Origin: Spirochaetia bacterium | Lineage (GTDB): Bacteria; Spirochaetota; Leptospiria; Leptospirales; Leptonemataceae | DNA: 64,000 nucleotides | Direction of reading: 5' to 3' | Assembly: GCA_021413825.1 (NCBI GenBank) | Contig: JAIOPQ010000077.1 | Span: 1 to 64,000, forward strand | Translations under genes and position numbers: made by a program | Notes under the pieces: model-generated | What the model saw: only the letters and a program-made list of their open reading frames with translations | Told to the model about the DNA's origin: nothing | Databases searched by the model: none | In this document: in pieces, positions 43,906 to 51,917 of the stretch | Numbering within the stretch: the stretch's first letter is position 1 | How the letters are laid out: each line of letters begins with the position of its first letter

Positions 43906-44855
43906 CTTGAAGTTGTGGCTCTGACTCCGAAGTCATCGGACATGCCCTGCGAAAGCAAATAATCTCTAATTTTTTTAACAACTGACTCTACGTCAAGTTT
44001 GTGCTCGCGCATTAAATACTCGTATGTGCCGCAGAATTGCGAGAATCTTTCCTGAATGCCAATCCGAAGAACTCTACGCGGAAAACGCTCAGAAACAATC
44101 TCGGCCACAATGGAACCCAGTCCACCTGTCACTGAGTGCTCTTCGAATGTAACTATGAGTTCATGCTGTCTTGCAATTTCCGTAATTGCATCTGCATTGA
44201 TGGGCTTGATGGAAGGTGCGCTCCAAACAGCCACATCGGGCCAGAGATTTGCAACAGCTCTTGCAGCAAACACCATTGAACCGGTGGCAACAAAGGCCAA
44301 CTGCGATCGACCCTGTTTCACGTTGATTAGCCCTCCATTTTGGAAGGATGGAACCGAATCGTGGATGGTTCCAAGATCCGCCTTGCCCATACGCAAATAT
44401 ACCGGTGAAGAACTTGAAATGGCAAGCTTCATGCACGCTGCCATCTCCCAGGCGTCTGCCGGAGAATAAATCGAAATATTGGGCAGTGAACGGATGGCTG
44501 CAATGTCTTCGGTGCTCTGATGGCTTGATCCCAACGTGCTATACACAACGCCGGCTCCATCGCCAATGAAGATCACTGGAAGCTCATGGTAACAAACATC
44601 CATCTTGATTTGTTCAAGAACGCGAATTGGAACGAATGCACTCAAACCATACACGAATGGATGAAATCCACCCTTTGCAAGACCTGCAGCCACACCGACC
44701 ATGTTCTGCTCTGCGACCCCGGCGTTGATGTATTGATCGGGGCATGCAGACCGGAAATCGTCAAACAATGCGTAGCCGTGATCTCCGGTGAGCAACAGAA
44801 TTCTGGAATCCGCTTTTGCGGCGGCTACCAGAGCGTTTGAAAATGCAGTTCTCAC
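43902..44855 (-). CDS. Transketolase-like C-terminal subunit (split transketolase)
   Basis: A 317-residue protein from GTG 44855, which overlaps the N-subunit stop in a GTGA arrangement with AAAGG about 9 nt upstream; the longer frame is not plausible. It contains the pyrimidine-binding and C-terminal domains of transketolase: L-T-G-D-H-G-Y-A-L-F, N-A-G-V-A-E-Q-N-M (the Glu that activates thiamine diphosphate), G-D-G-A-G-V-V-Y, S-T-L-G-S-S-H-Q-S and T-F-E-E-H-S-V-T-G-G-L-G. Two-gene transketolases in sugar clusters are known or suspected to add two-carbon units to nucleotide-activated ketosugars, giving branched sugars. The setting, next to rfbFGH and an epimerase, fits that role better than central metabolism. 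It depends on thiamine diphosphate and works with the preceding gene. Confidence 0.85.
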   Translation of the reverse strand: MRTAFSNALVAAAKADSRILLLTGDHGYALFDDFRSACPDQYINAGVAEQNMVGVAAGLAKGGFHPFVYGLSAFVPIRVLEQIKMDVCYHELPVIFIGDGAGVVYSTLGSSHQSTEDIAAIRSLPNISIYSPADAWEMAACMKLAISSSSPVYLRMGKADLGTIHDSVPSFQNGGLINVKQGRSQLAFVATGSMVFAARAVANLWPDVAVWSAPSIKPINADAITEIARQHELIVTFEEHSVTGGLGSIVAEIVSERFPRRVLRIGIQERFSQFCGTYEYLMREHKLDVESVVKKIRDYLLSQGMSDDFGVRATTSR

Positions 44856-45676
44856 GCAGAACCCTTTACGTCGAGTTCTTTGATTGCATCCGCATAGGTT
44901 TCTGGACTCAGGCGAGTATAATGCCAACGATTATCATTTTCCATGAAGGAAATTCCCCGACCTTTAACCGTTCTGGCTATAATGGCGCGCGGTGCCTTTG
45001 AATCAATCTTCCTCAGATCGTCAATTGTGCGGCTAAGCAACGTTTCATCGTGTCCATCGATATCGCGCGTTTCAAATCCAAATGATCTAAACTTATCGGA
45101 GAGGCTCTCAAGTCTCATAACCTCATCTACACGTCCCATAGCCTGAAATCCATTTGCATCAACAATCACAAGTAAATTGCTCAGCTCAAAGTGCGCGGCG
45201 AATAGCATGGCTTCCCAGATTGGCCCTTCATTCAATTCGCCGTCTCCGACTATTGCAAAGCATCGCTGCGCCGTTCCTTTTCTCTTTGCTGATAGCGCCA
45301 ATCCAACCCCTACAGAAAGTCCATGGCCCAGAGATCCCGACGTTACTTCAAGGCCAGGCACGTGTCCGTCTGAGAGCCCCTTCAGGAGCGTTCCGTCTCC
45401 AAAATAATTGAAGATGTCTTTGTCAGTCAACCAGCCAAGTTCGCGCATACATGCATACTGCGCCATCACACCATGGCCCTTACTCAGGACCAGGAAATCA
45501 CGATCCGGAGAATTTATGCTACTATCACCTAGATTCAAGTGAGATCGATACAAAACCGCCAGGATTTCAATAATTGAAAATGCGCAAGCAATATGAACCG
45601 TCGAGCCGGCGTATGCCATCTCGAGGACAGTCTTTCTTAATTTACGAGCATCAAAATCTGGCATATTATTAAGCAT
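44852..45676 (-). CDS. Transketolase-like N-terminal subunit (split transketolase)
   Basis: From ATG 45676 (274 aa, overlapping the epimerase stop by 8 nt); ATG 45664 is an alternative with a 4-nt gap. The longer open frame to 46141 lies inside the epimerase gene and is spurious. The diphosphate-binding domain is clear: L-S-K-G-H-G near residue 65, G-S-L-G-H-G-L-S, and the thiamine diphosphate motif G-D-G-E-L-N-E-G with a downstream D-A-N-G-F-Q. Substrate His residues (K-G-H-G, L-G-H-G) are present. It pairs with the following gene to form a complete enzyme. In this locus the likely substrate is a CDP-4-keto-sugar acceptor with a two-carbon donor, an inference from context. Genes before and after overlap, so the whole set is co-expressed. 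Confidence 0.85.
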   Translation of the reverse strand: MLNNMPDFDARKLRKTVLEMAYAGSTVHIACAFSIIEILAVLYRSHLNLGDSSINSPDRDFLVLSKGHGVMAQYACMRELGWLTDKDIFNYFGDGTLLKGLSDGHVPGLEVTSGSLGHGLSVGVGLALSAKRKGTAQRCFAIVGDGELNEGPIWEAMLFAAHFELSNLLVIVDANGFQAMGRVDEVMRLESLSDKFRSFGFETRDIDGHDETLLSRTIDDLRKIDSKAPRAIIARTVKGRGISFMENDNRWHYTRLSPETYADAIKELDVKGSA

Positions 45677-46715
45677 TGCTGCTGATCTGGTCTTGAAACC
45701 AGACGATGGTTCGCTTGATTGATTCCGTAAGCGGCACCCATTCCTGCAACTGCAATTCCGTCTGTGTGCGGGCGATATCTGGAATGTATCTGGCCGGCAG
45801 CCGACCAGGTACAGATGCTTGTGCGATTGATACCGGATTGCCGTTCCCGCTAAATTTCGCGATCGCCTGGGCCAGATCCAGAATACTGATCTCTTGCCCG
45901 GAACCGACGTTGTATAATCTACAGGGCGCACCCTGAAATAGAATGGTCCAGAGCCAGATGGCCATATCGGCAGCGTACAGATATGAACGACGATCCGTTC
46001 CATCCCCGCCGATTCGAACAGTCTCACCGCGCAAAGCGTCACGAATAAAATTCCCGGCTGCATATTGCCGATCGAGTGCCAGATGCGGTCCAATGAACGC
46101 AAAAAGCCGCGCGATCTTTGTGCGAAGGCCTGACTGCGCAAAGCAGCTTGCGCACATCAGCTCGGCCAGGCGCTTGCCTTCACCATACGCTGAAGATGGA
46201 TTGGTAGTATCCGGCCCGCCTTGATACCCCTCAGCGAGTCCAAACATGTCAACAGGTTGGCGGCCATACGCGGCTCCTGAGCTAGTGAATAGAAAATCCG
46301 TGGCCTTAACTCGCCTGGCAAAATCGAGCGCCGCACGAGTTCCTGTGAGACTACTGGCAAGAATATCGTCCGCACGTTCAGGAGAAACGTGCGTATCCGC
46401 GGCCGCGTGAACTACATAATCATAGGGCCCTTCAATTTGTCCCAGGGCTTCAAGATCACCTGCGTGAATTTTTAACGCAGGATTGCCGACAAGATGGGCA
46501 GCATTTCTCCGGAATTGTTCCGGGTCCCTGGTGATGGTATCTACAGAAAGGAAAACATTGAGGCGCCTTTGTGCGTAGAGGGCAGTCTCGATCAACCATC
46601 TGCCAACAAACCCGCTTCCACCTGTAATAAAGATTCTTTTACCGCCTAACGTTGCCCACAATTCATTTGTTTTTACAAAGACGTGGTCAAGATCCTCGGT
46701 TGAAATGGGTTTCAT
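45669..46715 (-). CDS. NAD-dependent epimerase/dehydratase of the CDP-sugar locus
   Basis: A 348-residue extended short-chain dehydrogenase. Residues 1-27 are a polar leader, then the Rossmann motif F-I-T-G-G-S-G-F-V-G-R-W. D-Y-V-V-H-A-A-A-D-T follows, then catalytic F-T-S-S-G-A-A-Y-G (Ser) and S-A-Y-G-E-G-K-R (Tyr-X-X-X-Lys), and a substrate region G-D-G-T-D-R-R-S-Y-L-Y. It resembles the dTDP/CDP-sugar 4-reductases and epimerases that accompany split transketolases in LPS loci. A likely job is reduction or epimerisation of the keto-sugar after the transketolase step, but this is inference. The start overlaps the GtrA stop by 4 nt and the stop overlaps the transketolase N-subunit start. The RfbJ-like gene at 29583 could be an alternative reductase for the same CDP-sugar. 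Confidence 0.8.
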   Translation of the reverse strand: MKPISTEDLDHVFVKTNELWATLGGKRIFITGGSGFVGRWLIETALYAQRRLNVFLSVDTITRDPEQFRRNAAHLVGNPALKIHAGDLEALGQIEGPYDYVVHAAADTHVSPERADDILASSLTGTRAALDFARRVKATDFLFTSSGAAYGRQPVDMFGLAEGYQGGPDTTNPSSAYGEGKRLAELMCASCFAQSGLRTKIARLFAFIGPHLALDRQYAAGNFIRDALRGETVRIGGDGTDRRSYLYAADMAIWLWTILFQGAPCRLYNVGSGQEISILDLAQAIAKFSGNGNPVSIAQASVPGRLPARYIPDIARTQTELQLQEWVPLTESIKRTIVWFQDQISSNA

Positions 46716-47095
46716 TGCAAATCGCGGCGTTGGTCGCGGAACACGAATTCCCGGCTCAGCAGGTATGAAACGACTGATAGCGGCGGCAGAGCGATTGCCG
46801 CAGCAATAAGCGAATCAACGCCAAGGTGCTTCAAGAATCCGATTGAGAGTACATACAAAACATAGTAAACCCCGTACGCAATTACAAAACGAACGATAGC
46901 CGCAGGAGAACGATTTTCAAAAACGATTTTTCCTGTTGTGAAGAAGTTGAACAACACACCAATCACCGTGGCAAGGAGGGCTGCTATTGAATAATGCAGC
47001 CCCGTCAGAGTGAGCAGAGCAAACACGGCGTAACCAAAAACCGTGTTCATCACACCCACAATCAAGAACAGAGCAAAGGAACGTTTTTGAAACAA
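46712..47095 (-). CDS. GtrA-family membrane protein (putative polyprenyl-phosphate-sugar flippase)
   Basis: A 127-residue protein with four hydrophobic helices, the length and layout of GtrA/GtcA proteins. Diagnostic are R-S-F-A-L-F-L-I-V-G at the N-terminus, N-T-V-F-G-Y-A-V-F-A-L, an N-F-F-T-T-G-K-I-V-F segment after helix 2, and R-E-F-V-F near the C-terminus. GtrA-type proteins are thought to flip the sugar-undecaprenyl-phosphate made by GtrB/CsbB enzymes, for a GT-C enzyme to use outside. It is the only GtrA in the window; GT2 partners are at 23898 (intact) and 43031 (broken). It lies in the minus-strand operon between rfbH (15 nt) and the epimerase (4-nt overlap). Confidence 0.88.
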   Translation of the reverse strand: MFQKRSFALFLIVGVMNTVFGYAVFALLTLTGLHYSIAALLATVIGVLFNFFTTGKIVFENRSPAAIVRFVIAYGVYYVLYVLSIGFLKHLGVDSLIAAAIALPPLSVVSYLLSREFVFRDQRRDLQ

Positions 47096-47110
47096 AATAC
47101 CTCTCGTCGA

Positions 47111-48715
47111 CTAACGTCGTACAAACTTACGGATCTTATCGATCATATACTCAATCATCCCTGAACGCATTCCAGGATAAACACCAAGCCAGAAGGTCTG
47201 ATTCATAACCCTGTCGGTGTTTTTCAGATCTCCGACTACCCTGTAGTCCGTTCCAGTCTTGCGCATTTTATCAAATGCAGGATGTCGAATTAGATTTCCA
47301 GCAAACACGAGACGGGTCTGAATATTCTCTGCTTCCAGATAGTCGATTAGTTCACGCCGTTTGATTCCGGAATCCTCACGAATCGTAAGCGCAAATCCAA
47401 ACCAGCTAGGCTCAGAACCTTTTGTAGCTGTGGGCAGAATGAAGGCATCCTGTAAATCGGCCAGGCCATCGCGAAGCGTTTGCCAGTTCCGCCTGCGCAA
47501 GCCAACAAACTCATCCAGCTTATCCAGCTGTGCAAGACCAATCGCTGCTTGCATATCCGTAACTTTCAGATTAAAACCCAGATGACTGTAGATATATTTG
47601 TGATCATATCCGGCTGGAAGTTCGCCAAGCTCCCATTCAAATCGCTTTCCGCATGTATTATCTTTTCCGGATGCACACCAGCAGTCTCGACCCCAATCGC
47701 GCATTGACTCTGCTATGCTTGCAAGCTTGAGGTTTCCGGTATATACCGCTCCACCTTCGCCCATTGTCAGGTGATGCGGCGGATAGAAACTTGACGTTGC
47801 GAGGTCGCCAATACTCCCCGTTAGTTGCCCTTCATACCGGGTCCCAAGCGCATCGCAATTATCTTCCACAAGCCAGAGATTGTGTTTCTTGCAGAAATCG
47901 CGCACTGCGTTTAGATCAAACGGATTTCCTAGAGTATGCGCCATCATCACGCCCTTGGTGCGACCAGATCGCGCAGCCTCAAGCATTGAGACATCTGCAT
48001 TGTAGTTCCCATCGTCGACGCTAACATCTATGAAAACTGGCTTAGCTCCGTACTGAAGCATTGGCGCTACCGTGGTTGGAAACCCCGCAGCAACCGTAAT
48101 AACCTCATCTCCGCGCTCGATTGCGCGCTCTTCCAATTTATGTGATGTCAGAGTAAAGAAAGCAAGAAGGTTTGCAGAGGAACCTGAGTTGACTAGCAAA
48201 GCCTTTCGCACACCCACCAGTTTAGCGAAACGTTTCTCAAACTCCGCAGAAAATGGACCGCTCGTCAGCCAGAAATCCAAAGCGGAATTGGTAAGGTTTA
48301 CCATTTCGCTCTCATCAAAAACACGACCGGCGTACGTGATCCTGGTTTTGCCAGCAACGAACGGCGCATCCTGTCCTGGTTTGTGAACTGCGTTATAGTA
48401 GTTTCTGGTCTGCTGTTCAATAAACCGGCGGAGAAATTTTTCAATAGCGGATGGAGCCAGACAACCGACTCGCGAATCGTTGGAAGGAGTGGGAATCGAT
48501 GCGGAGACCTTTACCGGGAAGGCAAGATTCTGAAAATCACCTTCGAAGTCCGGGGGAACTACATTGAATGTGTTTTCCGCCGGAGTAGTGGCGAAAGATA
48601 CCTGCAACCCGTCCGCATCCACTGAGACCACAAGCGCCAATCGCTCCTGATTAGAGTATAGTACACGGCATATGTCGCCAATTTTCAGTTGTGTTTGGTT
48701 TGTTTCCAGGATCAA
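47111..48715 (-). CDS. rfbH: CDP-4-keto-6-deoxyglucose 3-dehydrase with an extra N-terminal domain
   Basis: RfbH/E1 uses pyridoxamine phosphate and a [2Fe-2S] cluster, with an RfbI-type reductase, to make CDP-3,6-dideoxy-4-hexulose. Seen here are H-H-L-T-M-G-E-G-G-A-V (His replacing the usual PLP Lys), G-F-P-T-T-V-A-P and R-D-C-W-C-A-S-G-K-D-N-T-C, the C-X-C-X7-C part of the Fe-S site, plus an earlier Cys in V-E-D-N-C-D-A-L-G. Typical RfbH is about 437 aa. This protein has about 100 residues more at its N-terminus, including I-G-D-I-C-R-V-L-Y and L-A-L-V-V-S-V, with the look of a small beta-barrel, perhaps PemK/MazF-like. No ATG is available; I use TTG 48715, just past the rfbG stop, and a TTG at 48772 is possible. 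No reductase gene (rfbI) is seen in the window. Confidence 0.85.
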   Translation of the reverse strand: MILETNQTQLKIGDICRVLYSNQERLALVVSVDADGLQVSFATTPAENTFNVVPPDFEGDFQNLAFPVKVSASIPTPSNDSRVGCLAPSAIEKFLRRFIEQQTRNYYNAVHKPGQDAPFVAGKTRITYAGRVFDESEMVNLTNSALDFWLTSGPFSAEFEKRFAKLVGVRKALLVNSGSSANLLAFFTLTSHKLEERAIERGDEVITVAAGFPTTVAPMLQYGAKPVFIDVSVDDGNYNADVSMLEAARSGRTKGVMMAHTLGNPFDLNAVRDFCKKHNLWLVEDNCDALGTRYEGQLTGSIGDLATSSFYPPHHLTMGEGGAVYTGNLKLASIAESMRDWGRDCWCASGKDNTCGKRFEWELGELPAGYDHKYIYSHLGFNLKVTDMQAAIGLAQLDKLDEFVGLRRRNWQTLRDGLADLQDAFILPTATKGSEPSWFGFALTIREDSGIKRRELIDYLEAENIQTRLVFAGNLIRHPAFDKMRKTGTDYRVVGDLKNTDRVMNQTFWLGVYPGMRSGMIEYMIDKIRKFVRR

Positions 48716-48719
48716 GCCT

Positions 48720-49805
48720 CTATTGGTTTCTGTCAGATTCGTATTGCGATATTTGCTGGAGCATGAGATCAATTAGGTTACCGTTGCCTTCATGCCAGTG
48801 TCTGGTCCATTCAACGGTGCGAGTGAGAGCAGTTTTCAAATTCCAAACTGGTGTCCATCCAAGGCGCTTTCTTGCTTTAGAGTTATCGAGCAGCAGTGCC
48901 CCTGCCTCGTGCGGACCGTTAGGCGCCTTTTGAACGTCGAGTTGGCCTTTGCCCCAAACATCCAGAATTAATTCTGCAACTTTTAGAACTGGTTGCATAT
49001 CATCCGCATCGGGACCAAAATTGAAAGCCTCAGCAAACGCAGCGCCTTGTTTGAATAGATGTTCTGCAAGCATCAAGTATCCGGAGAGAGGTTCAAGCAC
49101 GTGCTGCCAGGGCCGCACGGCGACTGGATTTCTAACCAATGGATTCTCATCCTTTAAGAGGGCGCGCAACAGATCTGGCACCAGACGATCTGCTGACCAG
49201 TCTCCGCCTCCAATTACGTTTCCGGCGCGGGCACTTGCGACGGCTACTTTGTGTTCTGAATATTTTCCGGGATTAAAAAATGACTGACGATATGCGGCCG
49301 TGACTATTTCAGAACAGGCTTTGCTTGCAGAATATGGATCGTAACCGCCAAGCTTCTCATCTTCCGCAAACGGTTGGGCATGCTCTGGATTTTCATACAC
49401 CTTGTCTGTCGTTACATTCACAACGGCCCGCACAGAACCAGTGGTCCGTACCGCATCAAGAAGGTTAGCGGTGCCTATTACATTTGTGCGAAATGTTTCG
49501 ACAGGTCTCACGTACGATTCGCGAACGAGTGGCTGAGCTGCCATATGAAATACAATCTCTGGCTGTGATTCCTCCATGGCCCGGCGCAGCGTTGGCAGGT
49601 CTTCAACGTTAGCAATATGATGTTTGGCCATTAGAGGCTGTATATTTCCTTCTATAAAAAGAGATGGATCCGTGGAAGGGACAAGACTGTAGCCCGTTAC
49701 CTGCGCGCCCATTTTGTGCAGAAACACAACCATCCATGAACCCTTGAAACCGGTATGACCTGTTAAAAATACGCGGCGTCCCGACCAGACGGCTGAATCG
49801 ATCAC
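48720..49805 (-). CDS. rfbG: CDP-glucose 4,6-dehydratase
   Basis: A 361-residue extended short-chain dehydrogenase converting CDP-glucose to CDP-4-keto-6-deoxyglucose. Motifs are F-L-T-G-H-T-G-F-K-G-S-W (the Rossmann motif with H-T-G-F-K-G typical of CDP-glucose dehydratases), V-F-H-M-A-A-Q-P-L-V-R-E-S-Y, N-V-T-T-D-K-V-Y, Y-D-P-Y-S-A-S-K (Tyr-Lys pair), R-A-G-N-V-I-G-G-G-D-W and P-D-L-L-R. Length and motif set match RfbG. Its ATG overlaps the rfbF stop by 4 nt, and rfbH begins just after or inside its end. It is the second gene of the minus-strand operon rfbF-rfbG-rfbH-gtrA-epimerase-transketolase. Confidence 0.93.
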   Translation of the reverse strand: MIDSAVWSGRRVFLTGHTGFKGSWMVVFLHKMGAQVTGYSLVPSTDPSLFIEGNIQPLMAKHHIANVEDLPTLRRAMEESQPEIVFHMAAQPLVRESYVRPVETFRTNVIGTANLLDAVRTTGSVRAVVNVTTDKVYENPEHAQPFAEDEKLGGYDPYSASKACSEIVTAAYRQSFFNPGKYSEHKVAVASARAGNVIGGGDWSADRLVPDLLRALLKDENPLVRNPVAVRPWQHVLEPLSGYLMLAEHLFKQGAAFAEAFNFGPDADDMQPVLKVAELILDVWGKGQLDVQKAPNGPHEAGALLLDNSKARKRLGWTPVWNLKTALTRTVEWTRHWHEGNGNLIDLMLQQISQYESDRNQ

Positions 49806-50566
49806 CAGACCCTCCAGGGCGCCGTTCCAGTTTCCCAGAGTGCTTCCAGATGCTGCTTATCGCGCAGTGTGTCCATGGGTTGCCAGAACCCATCGTGGAA
49901 ATATGCTTTTAGGTTGCCATCCGCCGCAAGACCTACCATGGGCTCGCGCTCCCATATCGTTTCATCATCGTGAATCAAATCGATAACGGAGGGAGAAAGC
50001 ACAAAGAATCCGCCGTTAATCCATCCACCTTCGCTGGGCTTTTCTTCAAAGGCAGTAATGGTATCCTTCTCAAGACGCAGAACCCCAAAGCGTCCTGGCG
50101 GTTGAACGGCGGTTAACGTTGCAGATTTACCGTGGGCCTTATGAAACTTAATGAGCTCTCCGATATTTATGTCAGCTACGCCGTCGCCATACGTTAAACA
50201 AAAATCTTCGCCCGCTACATGTTCCCGAACTCGCTTGAGGCGACCGCCTGTCATAGTCTTTTCGCCCGTGTCGATTAGAGTAACGCGCCATGGCTCAGCA
50301 TATTGCTGATGCACGCTCATTTTGTTATTTGCGAGTTCGAAGGTAACGTCTGACATATGGAGGAAATAATTTGCAAAATATTCCTTAATCATGTAGCCCT
50401 TATAGCCAAGACAAATGATGAAATCGTTCACACCATAGTGCGAATAGATTTTCATGATATGCCAGAGCATTGGCTTCCCGCCCACTTCAATGAGTGGCTT
50501 GGGTCTAACCGAGCTTTCCTCGCTGATCCTTGATCCCAGACCGCCTGCCAGGATGACGGCTTTCAT
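49802..50566 (-). CDS. rfbF: Glucose-1-phosphate cytidylyltransferase
   Basis: A 254-residue nucleotidyltransferase making CDP-glucose from glucose-1-phosphate and CTP, the first step of CDP-3,6-dideoxyhexose synthesis. The N-terminal signature is L-A-G-G-L-G-S-R-I-S-E-E with R-P-K-P-L-I-E-V-G-G-K-P (nucleotide loop and Lys). Further on are C-L-G-Y-K-G-Y-M-I-K, L-T-Y-G-D-G-V-A-D (metal-binding Asp), V-Q-P-P-G-R-F-G and a late W-E-R-E-P-M. The length and the E-E-S-S-V-R-P-K-P segment are characteristic of RfbF rather than RfbA. It is the first gene of the operon; a short gap of 67 nt separates it from the preceding membrane protein gene on the same strand, where the promoter may lie. Confidence 0.95.
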   Translation of the reverse strand: MKAVILAGGLGSRISEESSVRPKPLIEVGGKPMLWHIMKIYSHYGVNDFIICLGYKGYMIKEYFANYFLHMSDVTFELANNKMSVHQQYAEPWRVTLIDTGEKTMTGGRLKRVREHVAGEDFCLTYGDGVADINIGELIKFHKAHGKSATLTAVQPPGRFGVLRLEKDTITAFEEKPSEGGWINGGFFVLSPSVIDLIHDDETIWEREPMVGLAADGNLKAYFHDGFWQPMDTLRDKQHLEALWETGTAPWRVW

Positions 50567-50633
50567 GTAGTTTTATCCAGAATGTTCAAGGTGGAAAACG
50601 TGGTTTCCTGGCCTCTGCGATCAATCGAAAAAA

Positions 50634-51917
50634 TCATTCATTCTGCACATTCTGAAGCGCAATCCCACCGCCCAGGGATGCTGCCGCCAGAAAGAACCAG
50701 GCAGGCATGATTTGAATGTTGATCCGATGGTAGGCGCTGATCCAGTGCCAGGGCAGATCATCGGGCGTAATCAGAAAGAATGCATGGTAAAATGCAAAGT
50801 TAAGAAGCAAAGGGAGGAACAGAAAAAAATCTCCTCTACGATACTGCCAAACTAGAAATACAGCCACAAACGGCGCAAAAAACGCGGTCAGAATCTGAAA
50901 GGCCAGAAAGCCCTTTATGATAAAGGCATAGCGACTCAGATCGAGCACATCATGAATTACACGCTCTGATTGAAATTTGTAGGGCTGCAGCTCCGGTGCG
51001 TTGGCCTTAAATAAAACTAGCAGCAGCACGGACATGAACAAGGGTCCTAAAAACGCCACAGCGCCTCGAGGCAGCTTCAAACGCGACCGATGCACCCAGG
51101 CAAAGACTGGCAAAACGAACATCATCAAAAGGACACCTTCATTATTGATGTGAAGAATTGCACCGCAGCTAAGTCCCAGAAGCACAAGCATGCGACTTGA
51201 GTCAGCTCTTGACTGTGATTGCCAATCCAATGGCGAAACCGTCAGGCGAAATGCGTACAATAAAAATGCAGCGAGCGGAATATCAGCGCATTGCTCTGCT
51301 GTTGCCATTATGATTCCGGGCAAAGCAGGCAGAGCGATTGCAAGCAAGAACCCAAAGTCACTCAATGTCCTGGGCCAATACGGTGAAGCAGAATGGATTT
51401 TCTGCGAGAGTTCAAGGAAGATCAGGGCTATGAGCAAATAGTATGCGACTGCAACTAAAACGGGAATAACCGGATTCCAACTCCCGAAGAGGATTGCCAA
51501 TCCTGCAAGTTGCAGTGGAAAGAAGATCGGATAACCTGGATGAAACCATTCAGATAAAACCAGACGAAAGTCCTGACCTGTTGCAAATGAAACAAAGTAA
51601 AACTTGCCTTTCATATTCCACATTTGCCAGGCGTCCGTCATGCCCTGTGTATGAATTGAAATACGCCATATTAGAAAGGCAAGCCCCAGCACAAACGCCA
51701 CACAGAACCAGATGCAATTCTTTGGGAGATGAAACGACGACTTAGGAATTCCCCTGAGGAGTATCCAGAGTGGCAAAATCAGAAGAACAAGGATTACAGC
51801 CATTAGGATCCTGGCCAGATCCACCTGACCAGGAGGCAAAAAGCGAAACAGTAAAAACGATGTCAGGGGAATCAGACTTAGATAATAGAAGGAAATATGA
51901 ATGATTCGAGCTATCAT
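50634..51917 (-). CDS. Polytopic membrane protein, GT-C-like, unassigned
   Basis: A 427-residue protein made of about ten hydrophobic segments with little soluble sequence. The first outer loop contains I-H-T-Q-G-M-T-D-A-W-Q-M-W, with one Asp (D-A-W), followed by K-G-K-F-Y; another loop carries W-F-H-P-G-Y-P-I-F-F-P-L. This arrangement of an early Asp/Trp loop followed by P-G-Y-P resembles GT39-like glycosyltransferases and O-antigen-associated membrane proteins. I do not recognise a specific family. Its start overlaps the stop of a small single-membrane-helix protein gene by 4 nt, and rfbF follows on the same strand. A function in assembling or transferring the CDP-dideoxyhexose product is possible. 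The protein is shorter than most GT-C enzymes because no C-terminal soluble domain is present. Confidence 0.6.
   Translation of the reverse strand: MIARIIHISFYYLSLIPLTSFLLFRFLPPGQVDLARILMAVILVLLILPLWILLRGIPKSSFHLPKNCIWFCVAFVLGLAFLIWRISIHTQGMTDAWQMWNMKGKFYFVSFATGQDFRLVLSEWFHPGYPIFFPLQLAGLAILFGSWNPVIPVLVAVAYYLLIALIFLELSQKIHSASPYWPRTLSDFGFLLAIALPALPGIIMATAEQCADIPLAAFLLYAFRLTVSPLDWQSQSRADSSRMLVLLGLSCGAILHINNEGVLLMMFVLPVFAWVHRSRLKLPRGAVAFLGPLFMSVLLLVLFKANAPELQPYKFQSERVIHDVLDLSRYAFIIKGFLAFQILTAFFAPFVAVFLVWQYRRGDFFLFLPLLLNFAFYHAFFLITPDDLPWHWISAYHRINIQIMPAWFFLAAASLGGGIALQNVQNE

Noticed and set aside
44852-46141. A 429-aa frame for the transketolase N-subunit with a 150-residue leader
   Set aside because: The leader lies inside the epimerase gene on the same strand in another frame and reads as noise; transketolase homology begins near 45664-45676.
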